A DNA stretch of 64,000 bases, from NCBI GenBank assembly GCA_963556255.1, contig OY744614.1, positions 33,561,832-33,625,831 on the forward strand. The letters run 5' to 3'. This DNA is from Allolobophora icterica. Taxonomy: Eukaryota > Annelida > Clitellata > Crassiclitellata > Lumbricidae. The notes under the pieces are model-generated. The model was not told where the DNA came from and searched no databases. It saw nothing but the letters and a program-made list of their open reading frames with translations. The position numbers were made by a program, and so were the translations under genes. This document shows positions 1 to 12,094 of the stretch, piece after piece (the first letter of the stretch is position 1; each line of letters starts with the position of its first letter).

Positions 1-74
1 GCCTTGTGCCTTGGGCCCCAACGAAAGATTCTTCTTAACAACCCCAAGCAGTGGCGCATACAAATGGGGTAGGG

Positions 75-282
75 CAGGGCTGTAGTCGAGGGTATACGAA
101 AGTATACAGCGTGTACTCACCTCTACAGACCGTATACTCACCTCACAAAATATTCATATTTATTTGTATTAAAATACTGTAGCGTATACTCACAAAATAC
201 TGTAGCATACACTCATCTTTAATTTGTTTCGGAAAACTAACCGGTAGCATGTACTCACCTCTAATTTTACCACTACAGCCCT
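75..282. mobile_element. hAT-type MITE with 8-bp target duplication
   Basis: The ends are inverted: CAGGGCTGTAGT at 75 and ACTACAGCCCTG ending at 283. The 8 bp GGGTAGGG stands on both sides (67-74 and 283-290; the last G may belong to the element). CAGGG ends plus an 8-bp duplication are the signature of hAT elements. There is no coding capacity. The interior is made of repeated TACTCACCTCTA-like and AAAATACTGTAGC-like pieces. It may lie inside an older element beginning AGCAGTGGCGCA near 48. Confidence 0.75.
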
Positions 283-308
283 GGGTAGGGGGATAGGAGA
301 ACGATCTC

Positions 309-411
309 CCACGGTTGCCAGAAGTGGGGGTTTAACGTTCTGAGTATAAACTGGGGGTCTTCCACGGTTGCAAGAAATGGGGGGTTTAACGTTCTGAATA
401 TAAACTGGGGG
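309..411. repeat. Two-copy tandem repeat, period 53 bp
   Basis: CCACGGTTGC...AACTGGGGG occurs at 309-358 and again at 362-411 with a few differences. The stretch 412-885 that follows shows no recognisable gene or repeat. Confidence 0.7.
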
Positions 412-885
412 TTGTTGATGTCCATATTTAGTTTATGCATCGTGTATGTTATCGAAAAGGCATGTTATCGCAGAGTAAGTTTAAAGTGGTGAGTTTACTT
501 ACTTAAAATACGTTTATTTAACGACGCCGTCATATCGAAGTGGTGAGTGACTTCTAAGCCTCTTATATATAAGTCGGCCAGAGTGGGGGTTAGTTCTCCC
601 ATTCCAGGTGGGGGAGGTTAGACGCCACTGACCCCAAGACAGACTTCGCTGCTTCCCCATTGTTGTCCAGTAGCTGAATCTTCTCACGACCCCAAACGCA
701 AGACTGTAGATATCATTCCAGTTAACCTGCACCAGGCCTACTTATCGTTCCTATCACAATACATAACGCTGATAATATTATAATAGTTAGCTGGACGGAT
801 GATGGAAAAGTGGATGATGGAGAAGTGACTGCTCTCATTTTCGTGAACATCTCTGCTTCTCTCAACACCGTTGATTACATGTATA

Positions 886-900
886 GGTGTGCGTGTGCGT

Positions 901-957
<57 letters not shown>

Positions 958-970
958 CGTGTGTGTGTGT
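886..970. repeat. (GT)n microsatellite
   Basis: About 85 bp of GT/GC dinucleotides. It produces long open frames of alternating Cys-Val, which are not genes. From 971 to 1308 I see nothing recognisable. Confidence 0.95.
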
Positions 971-1308
971 TTGTGCGTGCAATGTATACAAACCTCTACT
1001 CAAGTAGCCCATTTCAGTTCCTTGCAAATCACTGTCTCACACACTCTGACAATGGTTCTGTATTTATGGTAGCACTCGTTTGGTTCGCATCTTACCTTCG
1101 CCAATCAGTTAATTAATTGCTATGAATCAAATTGTGACTTTCTCTTTCACCGATCAGTTCATATCAATCAACTCAACTTTCTGAAATTCTTCAAAACTCA
1201 ATTCCTTTCAGGTACAAGTCAACAACTCTGTTGTATGACACTATCATACATCTGTTCAATTGGGTGGATTGGTTGCTAATCAGTTAATGATTGGAGTGCT
1301 TCCTCATC

Positions 1309-1384
1309 TAGGCTGGGTCGGGGGTGCTTCTGAGTAGATAATCTTGAAGAAGCGCTATATAAATTCTCCATATGAATGAATGAA
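1309..1384 (+). mobile_element. 3' tail of a SINE/LINE, GCGCTATATAAAT family
   Basis: Contains a TGCTTCTGAGTAG block, a CTTGAAGAAGCGCTATATAAAT block and a (GAATGAATG) tail. Related tails occur at 2195-2272, 5587-5722 (minus), 12095-12168 and 34103-34165. An AAGCGCTATATAAAT-like 3' end is typical of L2-clade LINEs and the SINEs they mobilise. Bases 1385-1794 hold nothing recognisable. Confidence 0.6.
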
Positions 1385-1794
1385 TGCTAACTGCGCATGT
1401 GGTATTGGCATACAACTGGGCTATTTCATTCCAGCATGTCATTTCTGGCCGTGGTCAGGCATGTGCAGAACAGTTTATTTTCACAACCGGGATGTCCGAA
1501 CCGTCTTGTTTTCATTGCCTATCAGTAGGCAAACAGAAACAACAAATAGTTGTCAAAATTCCAGTCCACCAGAGTCATAACTAAAACCACCAGAAATCAG
1601 CAGAATTAACCCACATTGCATTAATTACACTAACTGTCCATGAACTGAATCAAAAGACTACTGCTACCTATAGTTGAAAATTACTCCTCTTTATGTCATT
1701 TGCATCATTTCTCTCACACAATGACGCAGCATATATTATGCAAAACGCTATGGCGCACGTAAATCCTACTCTACATGTTAAACTAACACACAAA

Positions 1795-2272
1795 GGCATT
1801 GGTTTCCAGTCGCCTAGATTACTGTAACTCACTTCTTAATGGTATCAATAAGTTAAGCATGCCGATTGCCGAGGCAGTGAAGCTGCAGAGAGTTCAGAAC
1901 TCTTTGGCTGCTATAACTAACGCGTCCAAATTTGAACCTCTGTGCTTAAATCTTTGCACTGGCTTCCTGTTCAGGGAAAAATTCGTTCAAATTGAGCTCA
2001 TAGTTTGAAAAAAATTTGAACTCTGGCCAGCCACAGTACTTAGAACCAGTTCTAATTCCCCAGACATATAATTATCCAACGAGGTCAACTGTCTTGGCTC
2101 AGCACCGGGCCTTCCCCCTCTGCTCAGGGCCAAATTAATGACTGGCTTTTCCTCATCGGTCTCGCGTTCCCTAAGGGCATTTCTGTTTCCCCGGGGCTTC
2201 AGTGATGAGAGCGCCTCTGAATAGTTATTCTGCGAGAGGCGTTTTATAAATTTCTAGATACAATACAATAAT
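1795..2272 (+). pseudogene. 3' end of an L2/CR1-like LINE (reverse transcriptase C-terminus)
   Basis: The frame from 1799 reads SRLDYCNSLLNGI...LQRVQNSLAA, the well-conserved segment just after the palm of CR1/L2-type reverse transcriptases. The frame breaks near 2008, and the remaining sequence keeps the family's 3' end, with the GAGAGCGCCTCTGAATAG and GCGTTTTATAAAT blocks and an (ATACA)n tail. It is a 5'-truncated dead copy. Bases 2273-2876 show no recognisable feature. Confidence 0.75.
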
Positions 2273-2884
2273 ATCTTTGGTCAATGATGAATGTGTACCC
2301 GTGGTATACATTTTTCATATTTCTCAAACGCTTGAAACGACGTCAAAAATTACGTCATTTCACTGTTTGTTCATTAACTATTAACATCGAATTGTTAATA
2401 TGAAATGACGTCACTGCGATTTTTCGTAATACGAGAAAGACTTCCATTACATCGATATGCCGCCCATGAGAGGCTAGGCTGTCTTCGTTCCTCGCAAGAC
2501 GACTATGATTACTAATTGGAGTAAGTTCGTTGCGCACGCTGTTACTAAGCTGTAAGGGCCGTAATCAAGAAATAGCTTGCCTGTCAAAACGACTTTTTCA
2601 AACATTCTTCATCGGAATTAGCAAAGTTTTGTCTTGGCATCATGCCTTCAATTGTCAAGTTTTCCGGAAGGCTGAACGCTGGCTGTGAAATAGTAAGTTG
2701 ACAAAAATTTCTTTATCCTTTATCGAACGCGGAGATGCGCCGCAGCCAATCATGTATAAATCATATAATTATATTAAGTTTATTATAGATAGATAGATAT
2801 TGCAGTGTGTACTCGACACGGCGATGTGATTGCGGTATTTCTAGGCGATCGGCCGAGAAAGACATTATGAGTCATCCACAAAAG

Positions 2885-3701
2885 CAGTGGCGTATCAATG
2901 TGTTGTGCAGGTTGTGCAATGCACAAGGGCCTCCGGCGGTCAGAATGGCCCCTGGCAGCGAGCAGAGTGTCATTTTTAGCCTAAGAGTAAATCTACATGT
3001 ACAGCAAGTTAGCTCTTTCGTCTACATTCAGTGATGTCTGCACTGATCAAAAACTACATGTTGCTGTTGACTTTGCCTGTGACTGTTGCGACATGTGAAC
3101 GATCATTTTCGAAATTGAAGCTAATCAAAAACTATCTACGTAGTACAATGTCAGAAGAGCGGCTGAGCGACTTGGCAATGTTGCCAATAAAAAATGAACA
3201 TGCCAGAAAGCTTGACACTTCAAAAGTGGTAGATATTTTTGCGCAAGAGAAGGCGCGCAAACGAACATTTTAACTTTTCGGAATTTTCGGATTCTTCTTT
3301 TTAGACTACCGTAGACTAAACACTTGTCTTATTTGTTAAATTGTTTCGTTATTTTTATCCACCAACCCAATTTAAGTGTGAATAATTCATTTTTTTAGCA
3401 GTCTTAGCAGACAGAACAATATTTTTAGATTAATTATCTCTAGTTCAATTTTTTTATGCTAGCCTGGAGAAATAAAAAAAGTTTTATAAAAATAAATCGG
3501 AGAAAATAATTAAAATGTAATTATTTAATTCCTATTATTTAATTGGGGCGCGATTTATGATATTTGCATATTTCTCACGGTGCGAAATATTGCAAAAGCG
3601 CCAAGCGTTTTTTGCACAGCGTTTTTTGTTTCAAATCGAAGGGGGTTCAAGGGGCCCATCATCGAAGCTCTGAACAAGGGCCCCCAAAAACCTTTCTACG
3701 C
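2885..3701. mobile_element. Internally deleted hAT transposon
   Basis: The left end is CAGTGGCGTA (2885). The right end carries TACGCC (ending 3701), its partial inverted complement. The 8 bp CACAAAAG is present immediately outside both ends (2877-2884 and 3702-3709), matching the 8-bp duplication made by hAT transposases. A transposase C-terminal remnant lies inside. The right end seems to have lost about three terminal bases. Confidence 0.7.
3033..3273 (+). pseudogene. hAT transposase C-terminal (dimerisation) domain remnant
   Basis: The frame encodes about 80 residues containing LPVTVATCERSFSKLKLIK followed by NYLRSTMSEERLSDLAML. This is the hallmark of the hAT C-terminal dimerisation region (ZMYM-type/TTF-like transposases). 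The DDE core and BED finger are absent, so the enzyme is inactive. It sits inside the element described at 2885-3701. From 3710 to 4081 nothing else is recognised. Confidence 0.85.
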
Positions 3702-4081
3702 CACAAAAGACGTCCGCAATGAGGGGGAAGGGAGGTGTCACTAAAATGCGGACAAATGCGGACAGGGGGAGGGCGGTTACGACCAGTGCAGAAGCCCCCA
3801 TCTAAATTTATAAATTTGATAGCTTTTGAAACGTCTCCTTGTTTCAATCTTCCATGAGAGACGAAAAGGTCAGTGAGGTGATTGCCTAAAACAGTTTTAA
3901 AAGGCAGGTATAGTTAAACATTTGCTTACTAGATGTGTTCATTGGTTATTATAGTTCTTTAGTTAAGATGTGACACATTTATCGTTCAGTCGATGTTTTC
4001 ATGGGTAAGGTTCGACGTAGCTTGTGTGGCAAAAGGTCTTTCTAGTTTAAATGTCATATGTTTATTATCGTCGTGTGTCCA

Positions 4082-4285
4082 TAATAATCCTTTTCTTTAT
4101 TAATTCAAACCGACAAACGCAGTAAGATTACATTGAGACTTGACAGTACAATTATCAATATCTTAACTAAACACACGTTCTGGCAGCCAGCAAGGCGCCC
4201 GCCCGAGGGGGTTGCGGGAATCAAACCGCGTACTGCTGCTCTCCTGAACATGAGTGTCACCATTACTCTATCCCACCCTCCCCAT
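4082..4285 (-). mobile_element. tRNA-derived SINE, family 2, copy 1
   Basis: Read on the minus strand: a tRNA-like head with an A-box region (GATAGAGTAATGGTGACACTC) and a degenerate B box (GGTTTGATTCC), then a GGCGCCTTGCTGGCTGCC stretch, then TGTGTTTAGTTAAGATATTG, CTGTCAAGTCTCAATGTAATC and a TTAATAAAG 3' end. Copies stand at 39534-39738 (minus) and 41806-42016 (plus). Its TTTAGTTAAGATA core resembles the unit of the large satellite array in this window. Bases 4290-4510 next to it are rich in GCGAG repeats. Confidence 0.75.
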
Positions 4286-4861
4286 ACCTGAGGCTTAGCG
4301 ACGATGAAGTTCCGGCGAGCGAGGAGCGAGGGTCCGGAGAATATTATCGACGATGAAGCGAACGAATCTCAAGCGAGACTCGAGCGAGACTCCAGCGAGC
4401 GAGGCTACGGCGAGGCTGAACGACGAAGCTCCAGCGAGCGAGTCTTCAACGTTTCAGTCTCCAACGTTAGTTATTTTTCTTTTGTTTCCGATTTTTTCGT
4501 TTTCTGTTAGAAGAAGGAAAGAGTTTAGGGACGTCTTATGACAGCAAATGTCTTTGACGTCTTCTCTTTGTTGCTGATTCTGTGGTCGATGGGTTCATTG
4601 GTCGCACCGCTGCTTTTGATTTCCGTTATCTACAACACTACTAGATATATTTACATTAATTTTTTAAACAGAAGTTTTTTTAGTTTTTATATATTTTATA
4701 TAATTTTTGGATTTTTTAAAATACACATCTAATTCTTATATACACTGTATTTACACAAAAGGTTTTCTTTAATATCGTGTTCGGAAACATTTCTTGTGTG
4801 CATCACTACATTTATACTGTATTGCCAAAGTAATCATATGAAGTTCATAACCTACTGTTTT

Positions 4862-6845
4862 GGTTGAAGAAGAGGAAGTCCTCTTCTCCTAGAGAATCTT
4901 GCCATTGTTGATCTCACCTATGACTCTTACCACCTCCTTCGGCAGAATTGTGATCTGGAGGATGTTCTTTGTGGTGCAGTCGAATCCGAGTTCTTGACAT
5001 TTTTTGCGAATGTTTCGGCTGATATTCTTCTGTGAGCATTCCAAGAGAGGGTGCTCGATTGTGTCCGGGACGTCGCACTCCTCGCAGTTTCCGTCAGGGT
5101 GCATCTTCATCTTGTGAAGTCACTCGTTCAGCAGCACTCTACCCATGCGTAGTCTGGTTATCTGAACCGCTTGCTTCCGCGGGGTATCCGTGTACTTGAT
5201 CCTGGTTGACACGAACGGCTCGATTTTCTGTAAGACTCCCTTCAGGGTGTCGGTGTATTCCTTCTGCCACTTTCCCACTACGCACTGTTTGATTTTCCCA
5301 ATCATTTCCTTTCTCTCGATGTACGTAGTGGAGTTGACTTAAGGTAGGTGGAGTCCTTCTTTAGCCGCTGCGTCAGCTTCTTCATTTCCACGGATCCCCA
5401 CGTGGCTCTGAATCCAGACCACCGTGACGTTGCCTGGGCCAAGTCTGTTGATGCTTTCGAGCACCTCGATCATAAGTGTTGGTCTCGAGTCAGACTCCTG
5501 TGCTTTCACCGACTCCGCAGCGCTGAGAGAATCGGTGAAGATGGCCAATCTGTCCCTCGTAGACGTTCGGTTCTTGCAGATGCAGTCGATATTGTATTGT
5601 ATTTAAACATTTATAAAGCGCCTCTAGTAGGATGAACCGTTCAGAGGCGCTCCCAGTGCGCAAGGCCAAGAGAAAAGAAATAAGTCTTAAGGAAAGCAAA
5701 AGAAGATGAGGGGTTACTTATTAAAATTTGATAGCTTCCCGTATCGCCGTCAATTCGGTTGCATACACACTGGTCGAGTCTGCTAGCCTCAGGATTCTTC
5801 TGTAGCCGATCTCAGGAATCACGACTGCTGCTGCGACCGTGTCTTGGTACTTGGATCCGTCCGTGTATATGCAGGTGTGGTTCCGATACATGTCGATGAG
5901 CTTAGAAATCTTCTGGATTTCAGGCGATACGGTCTTCCTGTCGATGGACTTCGTCAGCGACAGGTCGACTTGGATGCGTTCGTTCCTCCGTGGAGGCGAG
6001 TTCTGGAACACCGGGCCTTTGTACTCTTGATACTTCGTGTCGAAGAATTCCTTGGAGTGTTGAAACAACAGTTCCTTGCCTTCTTGGAAGTTATCCATAT
6101 GCAAGGTCCAATGATCCTTCATCACCTCCTTGCCGCGTGGTCTTTGCTGGTAACGATCTTGACACCCTCCTTCAGAGTGTCGCCTAGCCATCGTAGATGT
6201 AGTGCCATCTCCGCGCACTCGTTCTGAACTGCTGCTGTTGCCGTTCCGTGAGCAGCTCCGCAGCATATCCTGAGCGCCTGTGCTTGGATGGTTTCCATCT
6301 TCTTCAGTTGAGTGTCGCTGGACGTGCAGAACGCGACTGCTCCGTAGTCCAGGATCGGTCGAATCAGGGCTCGGTAGACCGGGTAGAGCATCAGGAGGGC
6401 CTTCTTGCTCCCCACTTGTTGCCCTCGGGACACAGGTCGCAGAAGTCCAAGTCTCTTCCTGCATTTCGTTACCACGTACTCGACATGTGCATTCCACGTC
6501 AATCTACAAGCAAACACAACACCCAGAAAATTCGCAGTGATGTTGACCTCGATCTTCTTTCCAAGAACCTTCAGATCCACGTCGGCTGCTACTTTTCTGC
6601 TGTGACTGAAGACCACTGCAGTTCTCTTCGCGGTTGAGATTTTGACTCCGTTCTCATCGCACCAGCGTAGGATTTGATTCAACGCTCTCTGCGACTCGGT
6701 CCTGCAGTATCTCGAGGTTACTTCTGGCGGTGAACAGAGCGCTGTCGTCGGCAAAGAGCGACAGCTCTGCTCCGTCTCGTGGGATGTCGTTAATCAGGAA
6801 CAGAAGGGGTGAGATGACAGACCCCTGGTGGTGTTCCGTATCCCT
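4862..6845 (-). pseudogene. Degraded non-LTR retrotransposon with RNase H (RT - RNase H - zinc knuckle)
   Basis: Minus-strand order: RT palm block QGSVISPLLFL (about 6822) and the catalytic FADD (about 6745); the thumb/connector frame 6754-6122 with NFLGVVF, WNAHVEYV and ILDYGAVAF; RNase H start YTDGSK (about 5875), ELTAIREAI, then FTDSLSAAE and GNEEADAAAK; and a C-terminal CEECDVPDTIEHPLLEC knuckle (about 5060). The domain order fits Jockey/I-group LINEs carrying RNase H. The 5' part (endonuclease) is missing, frames are shifted, and a SINE splits RNase H at 5587-5722. The upstream edge meets satellite DNA at 6850. Confidence 0.85.
5587..5722 (-). mobile_element. SINE inserted into the RNase H region of the LINE
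   Basis: It separates the REAIKF segment from the FTDSLSAAE segment of one RNase H domain. On the minus strand it reads GGGAGCGCCTCTGAACGG...AGAGGCGCTTTATAAAT and ends in (ATACA)n, the same 3' end as the LINE at 1795-2272. The tRNA-like head is absent, so it is 5'-truncated or a bare tail. Confidence 0.7.
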
Positions 6846-6849
6846 GGAG

Positions 6850-6950
6850 TTAAGATAGGTTTTTAGCTAAGATTTTTTTTAGTTAAGACAGTTCTTTAGT
6901 TAAGATTTTTTAGTTTAGATAGTTCTTTAGTTAAGATAATTCTTTATTTT
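6850..6950. repeat. Left-most piece of the TTTAGTTAAGATAGTTG satellite
   Basis: Several units of TTAGTTAAGATAGTTCTT-like sequence between the LINE remnant and a SINE. The same array resumes at 9610 and again at 28881, so this is one array broken by insertions. Confidence 0.8.
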
Positions 6951-6954
6951 GATT

Positions 6955-9607
6955 TTTATTCTGGATATTTCTATAGCGCCTCTTCAAGTCAACAGTTCAG
7001 GGTCCGATTTGTCAAAAAAGAAGCAGGGGGGTCGGAAATCTATAAAAAAATAATTTAAAGATGTTTAAACCATAATTAATTTTTTACTCGTTATTTTTTA
7101 AATGAAGTTAATGAACTTTCATGATATGTCAAGATTCTGCAATGACCAACAGTCAATTACGATGCAAACATGACATGAAAAACAATTTAAAAATTAAAAA
7201 TTAAAAGGAGTTTTCAGTTACAGTTTTAGCTGAAGAACCAATAGGCACTGGCGGCGATCTTGTTTGACAGGTGGGGGACGCTTTTGAACTGATCAGGTAA
7301 AAAAGAGAAGTTAACAAAGTTAACGCTTTTGAACTGATCTGGTCAAAAGAGAAGTTAACAAATGTTTTCGCGCGATATTTTTTGACCTTTTTTCGTGTTT
7401 CTTGAAAATTGGGGGGGGGGGTCAAATGTATTATGTGTCCCCCCACCTCTAACAGTGGTGGTCTTGCTAATAGGAACAACAAATTGTACACACAAGCGTC
7501 AGATGTGACTAAATTGCACTGAAAGATGAAATACAATTACACAACGAAAGCTAACAAACCATTGCACCAAGTACTGTCACTGGAAATACTAGCAAAACCA
7601 ACGAACCAGTGGACCAAGTACACTAGTGCATCACTATGAAAAAAGTTGTGCACTTTTCTTTTGTTCTGGCACGATAGTCGCCATGCCAGTTGGCTCATCT
7701 ATGGCACCATGGTGCCCAGATTTCAGCCAGGATATAACGTATTTCCTGTCATTCCTGAAATTCCAATGCGTTAGCGATGGCCCTTTAATGCTGATGACCC
7801 CCCATATGTTGGCCTTGTTTGTACATGAGTACTCAATCGCAATCTGGGCTGCAGGGCCGGATTTGAATGCTCATTCAGCACTACAGTTTGTGACTATATG
7901 AGCACCAGGTACATTCATAGCATAATTTCCACATTTTGAAATAAACTTTCAACACCTTGTCAAGTATTAATTGGTAGGCCTACATGACCTGCCTCTGACT
8001 TACGTGTATGCTGAGGCATGCGCTACCTGTCTCGTATTTAAACATTTTGAAAAAATAAGAACACTGCATATTAGGAGCTCATTGCCAAGGCTTTCATCGA
8101 GGTCATCGCCATATATTGCTACATGGATTTTCTCTGAGTTGTGTATTTCTTCATCATTATATAATTCAAGCCTATATAGAAAACCAAACCTTGAGCATTG
8201 TAGTTCGTATGATGCTATAGTCTTCTTGTCAACTCGGTTGTGAATTGATCAACAATGGGCAGAAAATTGTCAATCGGACACTTCTCTGAAGCAGAGTGCA
8301 GGGCTTCTGCAGGGCGCTCGACCATAATCCAATGGTAGGAGACGCAGCCTACGTTTTGGACGTGTTCTTGTTTGAACATTTTCTGCCGTTCCACAACAGA
8401 GTCAGGAGCAGAGTTCCGAGCAGGAACGTTGTTGAACTGGGGATTTTTCAACAACAAATGCAGCACCACCAGTGACATTAGGCTCAGACGAGCCTGCATT
8501 TTGACCATCATCCACCGTGACAGCAGATGTAGCCTACTAATAGCTGTTGCTTGAAGGAAAACAGTAAAATACGGGGTGTCTTTGCAATTACTTTCTCATT
8601 TTGAGATGCTTTTTCTTCACTTACCGCGTTTTTGAGAGCCACTAGGCCGATTAATTGCCCTTATGCCGATCTCCAATTCTGTTCTTGTCTGTTGGCTGAA
8701 ATTACGGTACCGAGACTCTTAAAATTATACTATGTAATACTGATTTGCAAACTTAAACTGTATTGTGTAGCCTGATAGAATGCATATAATTTTAAAGGTC
8801 GAATCCTATAAAACTGCGTGTCTCAAAGCCACTGTCAGCACAAAATTGACAGCATAGCCTACAGCTGTGCACTGGTCACTATAGATGTGCACTTTAGTGT
8901 AGGTCACCCGAGGTCAAAAGCCCATCTCAGACAGAATATACCACTGTCTGCACGACCTTTACCCCGAAACTGAATGCTCGTAGCGTTGAAGCTGATAATT
9001 ATGCTCGAGGCTAGGATCGAGGCGAGGACCCGGGGCATAAAGGCGCCTTTATCCCGGGATCTTCGCCTGAGGGCGCTGGCTTGTGGAGGGACCTCTGTCC
9101 GTTTGTTGTCTTAAAGTAAGATATCTCTCAACAGCTGAAGATGCCACGCTTAAAGCGCTACTCGTGAACAATATTAACGCGATATTTCAAAATTGGGGCA
9201 CCGACTGGATAATAAATAATTACACATAGCTGACAAGGCCGTATTGCTTGCAATTGGTCATAATGGAGTCGTTTGGTTAGGACTGAAGGCAATGAAATTG
9301 AGGGGGTCAAGCCGACCCCCCCGGGGGTCGGCCAAAGGCTTTAAGCAGGGGGGTCAAAAAAAGAAGCAAGGGGGTCCAACCCCCCCGACCCCCCCGGCAA
9401 ATCGGACCCTGCAGTCAACTACTACTTCTACTCAGAGGCGCTCCCGACTACAGCAGTGATAATGTGCCGGAGTTTTCACGCTGAAGCGCCACGAGCAATT
9501 GCGAGTGAAGGACTTGCCCAAGGTCCGTACGCAGCGGCTAGAGTGGGATTCGAACCTGCAACCCTCCGGTCACAAGGCGCCGAACTTACCACTGAGCCGT
9601 CACGCCC
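6955..9607 (-). mobile_element. tRNA-derived SINE split by a hAT-like element
   Basis: On the minus strand the head (9607 to about 9530) has an A box, GGCTCAGTGGTAAG, and a B box, GGTTCGAATCCC. The body continues to GGGAGCGCCTCTGAGTAG and stops at 9412. Its 3' end (AGAGGCGCTATAGAAAT) is found at 6997-6955. Between the halves lies the element 6998-9411. Satellite DNA stands on both outer sides, so the SINE went into the array first and was then itself hit. Confidence 0.65.
6998..9411. mobile_element. hAT-like element, 2.4 kb, exact 14-bp inverted ends
   Basis: CAGGGTCCGATTTG at 6998-7011 is exactly complementary to CAAATCGGACCCTG at 9398-9411. The subterminal regions also mirror each other (AAAAAGAAGCAGGGGGGTC near both ends, with long G runs). 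AGTCAAC occurs close to each outer side but is not a clean 8-bp duplication. Within it (7012-9297) I recognise no transposase or other gene, only short random frames, so it is probably non-autonomous. Confidence 0.65.
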
Positions 9608-9609
9608 CA

Positions 9610-10142
9610 CACTTAGTTAAGTTAGTTCTTTAGGTAAGATAGTTCTTTAGTTATGACATGATGACAGTTCTTTAGCTAAATAGTTTGGATAGCTTTGAAA
9701 CTTTCTTAGTTAAGATAGTTCTTTAGTAAGGTGTGTTTTTAGTTAGGATAGTTTTTTTTAGTTAAGATAGTTTTTTTTAGTTAAGATAGTTCATTAGTTA
9801 AGATAGTTTTTTTGTTAAGATTGTTTTTTTAGTTAAGATAGTTCTTTAGTTAAGGTAGTTGTTTAGTTAAGATAGTTGTTTAGGTAAGATGTCTCTTAGT
9901 TAAGCTACTTCCTTAGTTAAGATAGTTCTTAACTTAAGATAGTTGTTAAGATATTTGTTTAGTTAAGATATTTCTTTAGCTAAGATGTGTTTTAAGTTAA
10001 GATAGTTGTATATTAAGATAGTTGTTTAGTTAAGATAGTTGTTCATTTAAGATAGTTTTCTTAGTTGATAGTTCTTCAGTTAAGATAGTTCATTAGTTAA
10101 GATAGTTGTTTAGTTAAGATAATTGTTTAGTTAAAGTAGTTG
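9610..10142. repeat. Satellite array, segment left of the Polinton
   Basis: Irregular units close to TTTAGTTAAGATAGTTG. It ends in TAGTTG at 10137-10142, immediately before the Polinton terminus, and the same array continues at 28881 on the far side in the same orientation. Confidence 0.9.
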
Positions 10143-10432
10143 AGTAGATGTCAAAGGTCTTTTTTAGCGCAGCACCGTAATTACGTTTAAAACCAGTTTT
10201 GACTGGCCTACAACACCCAGTTTTTCTGGTCCCCACCACTCCATTATCTCACCGAATTAAGAGGATGCCGATCTATACCATCTAGGCTTCCAGAGGGTCC
10301 TGAAACCCACGGACAATTATAGCCAATCGACTTCCAGGCAGTCCGTGGAATCCACGAACGCTTATAGCTTAGAAGTCCTCGAGTGTGACCATTTTCACAG
10401 TGTGACAATAATATCTGTCACAAGTGTCACGC
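10143..10432 (+). repeat. Outer terminal inverted repeat, left copy
   Basis: Pairs with 28598-28880. The outer 186 bp differ at about one position. Further in, the copies diverge with small indels, but both end in the GTCAC/GTGAC palindromic module (here 10384-10432). Confidence 0.9.
10384..10432 (-). promoter_or_regulatory. GTCAC/GTGAC palindromic module, left
   Basis: On the minus strand: GTGACACTTGTGAC, an AT-rich ATATTATT spacer, GTCACA, then TGTGAAAATGGTCACAC. That is two GTGAC half-sites followed by two GTCAC half-sites. Near-identical modules lie at 19949-19998 and 28601-28659. A binding site for an element-encoded or host protein is inferred; its role is unknown. Confidence 0.55.
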
Positions 10433-10485
10433 TAAAAAGCTGTAAGCCGCTATAAGCCAGTAATCAGCACACATTAAGCGCGCAC

Positions 10486-10600
10486 ATACGTACAGACACA
10501 TACACGCATACACACACATACATACTGAGATACACACAGACATGTACACACACAAACACACATATACCCAGACATACACACACATATACACACACAGATT
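10486..10600. repeat. CA-rich microsatellite
   Basis: Interrupted ACACATAC/ACACAC repeats. Open frames across it on the minus strand are low-complexity Cys/Val/Tyr strings, not genes. Confidence 0.9.
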
Positions 10601-11091
10601 GAAAAAACTAGTTTTGGCTAAAGTAATCATGTCTTGAGAATGTTTAGCGAGTTCTCTTATTTGGTCTTCTCATTATAGGTAAATAACAATAGACTGTGAT
10701 GTGGTTTAAGTTTTTAAAAAAGCAAAAAAACTAACCACAGATTTTGGTTTTTAAATTCTCCTTTTGTAGTATGATTTCATACAGTTTTATCTGTCCGTAA
10801 GCACGACCCATTTTGCCAATCATCGCTGTGTTAGATTATTCATCTGTTATCAGTTCAGGCGTTTGTAATGAAGTTTGCCTGCGGAGCTTGCCTGCGGAAG
10901 GAAAAAGATATCACAAAACGCTGTTTAGGCTAGCCTATATATGGACCATAGGAGCCCAACAGGCAGGCAAAAAATGCAATAAAGAGCGGTGAACATGCGC
11001 ACAGACCCACACAGAGTTACAGGCCTTTGCTAACAAAGCACCCGTAATAGGCTTCTGTGTAAAAAACTCGCAGGCCAGAGAAGACATAATT

Positions 11092-11093
<2 letters not shown>

Positions 11094-11140
<47 letters not shown>

Positions 11141-11166
11141 GGCAGACAGACAGACAGACAGACAAC
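11094..11166. repeat. (GACA)n microsatellite
   Basis: About 18 near-perfect tetranucleotide units with one GGCA variant. Confidence 0.95.
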
Positions 11167-11410
11167 CACAGAGAGCGAGAAGTATGGACACATAGACCAT
11201 GCAGATGGTTGCAAAAACAGGCATGTATATTTATAGACGGGCAGCACATTGCCGGCGTCCGAGATTAATTAGTTTGCACTATATTGCATTGTTTTATCAT
11301 TCAACGATTGATATGAAACAGATGTCCCTTCACTGCAACGGTCTACATCGAAACGGCAGCATCCTGGTTCTCTGGCATTGAGAAATAGGCCTATATTACA
11401 TTTACGTAAA

Positions 11411-12010
11411 GTTGATAAATCCATCCATCTATCAGTCAATCTATCCATCTATCCATCTATCCATCTATCCATCCACCCATCTATTAGTCAATCTGGCCAT
11501 CTATTCATCCATCTATCGGCCAATCTGGCCATCTATCCATCCATCCATCTATCAGTTCATCTATCCATCCATCATCTATCCATCCATCTATCAGCCAATC
11601 TGGTCATCTATCCATCCATCTATCAGTCCATCCATCCATCTATTAGTCAATTTGGCCATCTATTCATCCATCTATCAGCCAATCTGGCCATCTATCCATC
11701 CATCCATCTATCAGTTCATCTATCCATCCATCATCTATCCATCCATCTATCAGCCAATCTGGTCATCTATCCATCCATCTATCAGTCCATCCATCCATCT
11801 ATCAGTCAATCTATCCATCTATCCATCTATCCATCCATCCATCCATCTATTAGTCAATCTGGCCATCTATTCATCCATCTATCAGCCAATCTGGCCATCT
11901 ATCCATCCATCCATCTATCAGCTCATCTATCCATCCATCCATCTATCCATCCATCCATCTATCCATCTATCCATCCACCCATCTATCCACCCACCCACCC
12001 ATCCATCCAC
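11411..12010. repeat. CCATCTAT minisatellite with higher-order structure
   Basis: Tetranucleotide-based (CCATCTATCCAT) sequence in which longer blocks, such as CAATCTGGCCATCTATTCAT and CAGCCAATCTGG, recur roughly every 160-190 bp (for example near 11485, 11647 and 11853). The long plus-strand frames of Ile/His/Pro/Ser repeats here are artefacts of the repeat. Confidence 0.95.
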
Positions 12011-12094
12011 CCATCCAACTTTTTTATCAAATGTATTCATATCGAACGTTTTTTCAAAAGATTCCAGCGGACTATACTAAATGATCCATGTTAG

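Noticed and set aside
810..1116. Cys-Val repeat open frames
   Set aside because: Product of the GT microsatellite.
11378..12094. Long Ser/Ile/His/Pro repeat open frames
   Set aside because: They are translations of the CCATCTAT minisatellite in several frames; no start context or non-repeat domain.
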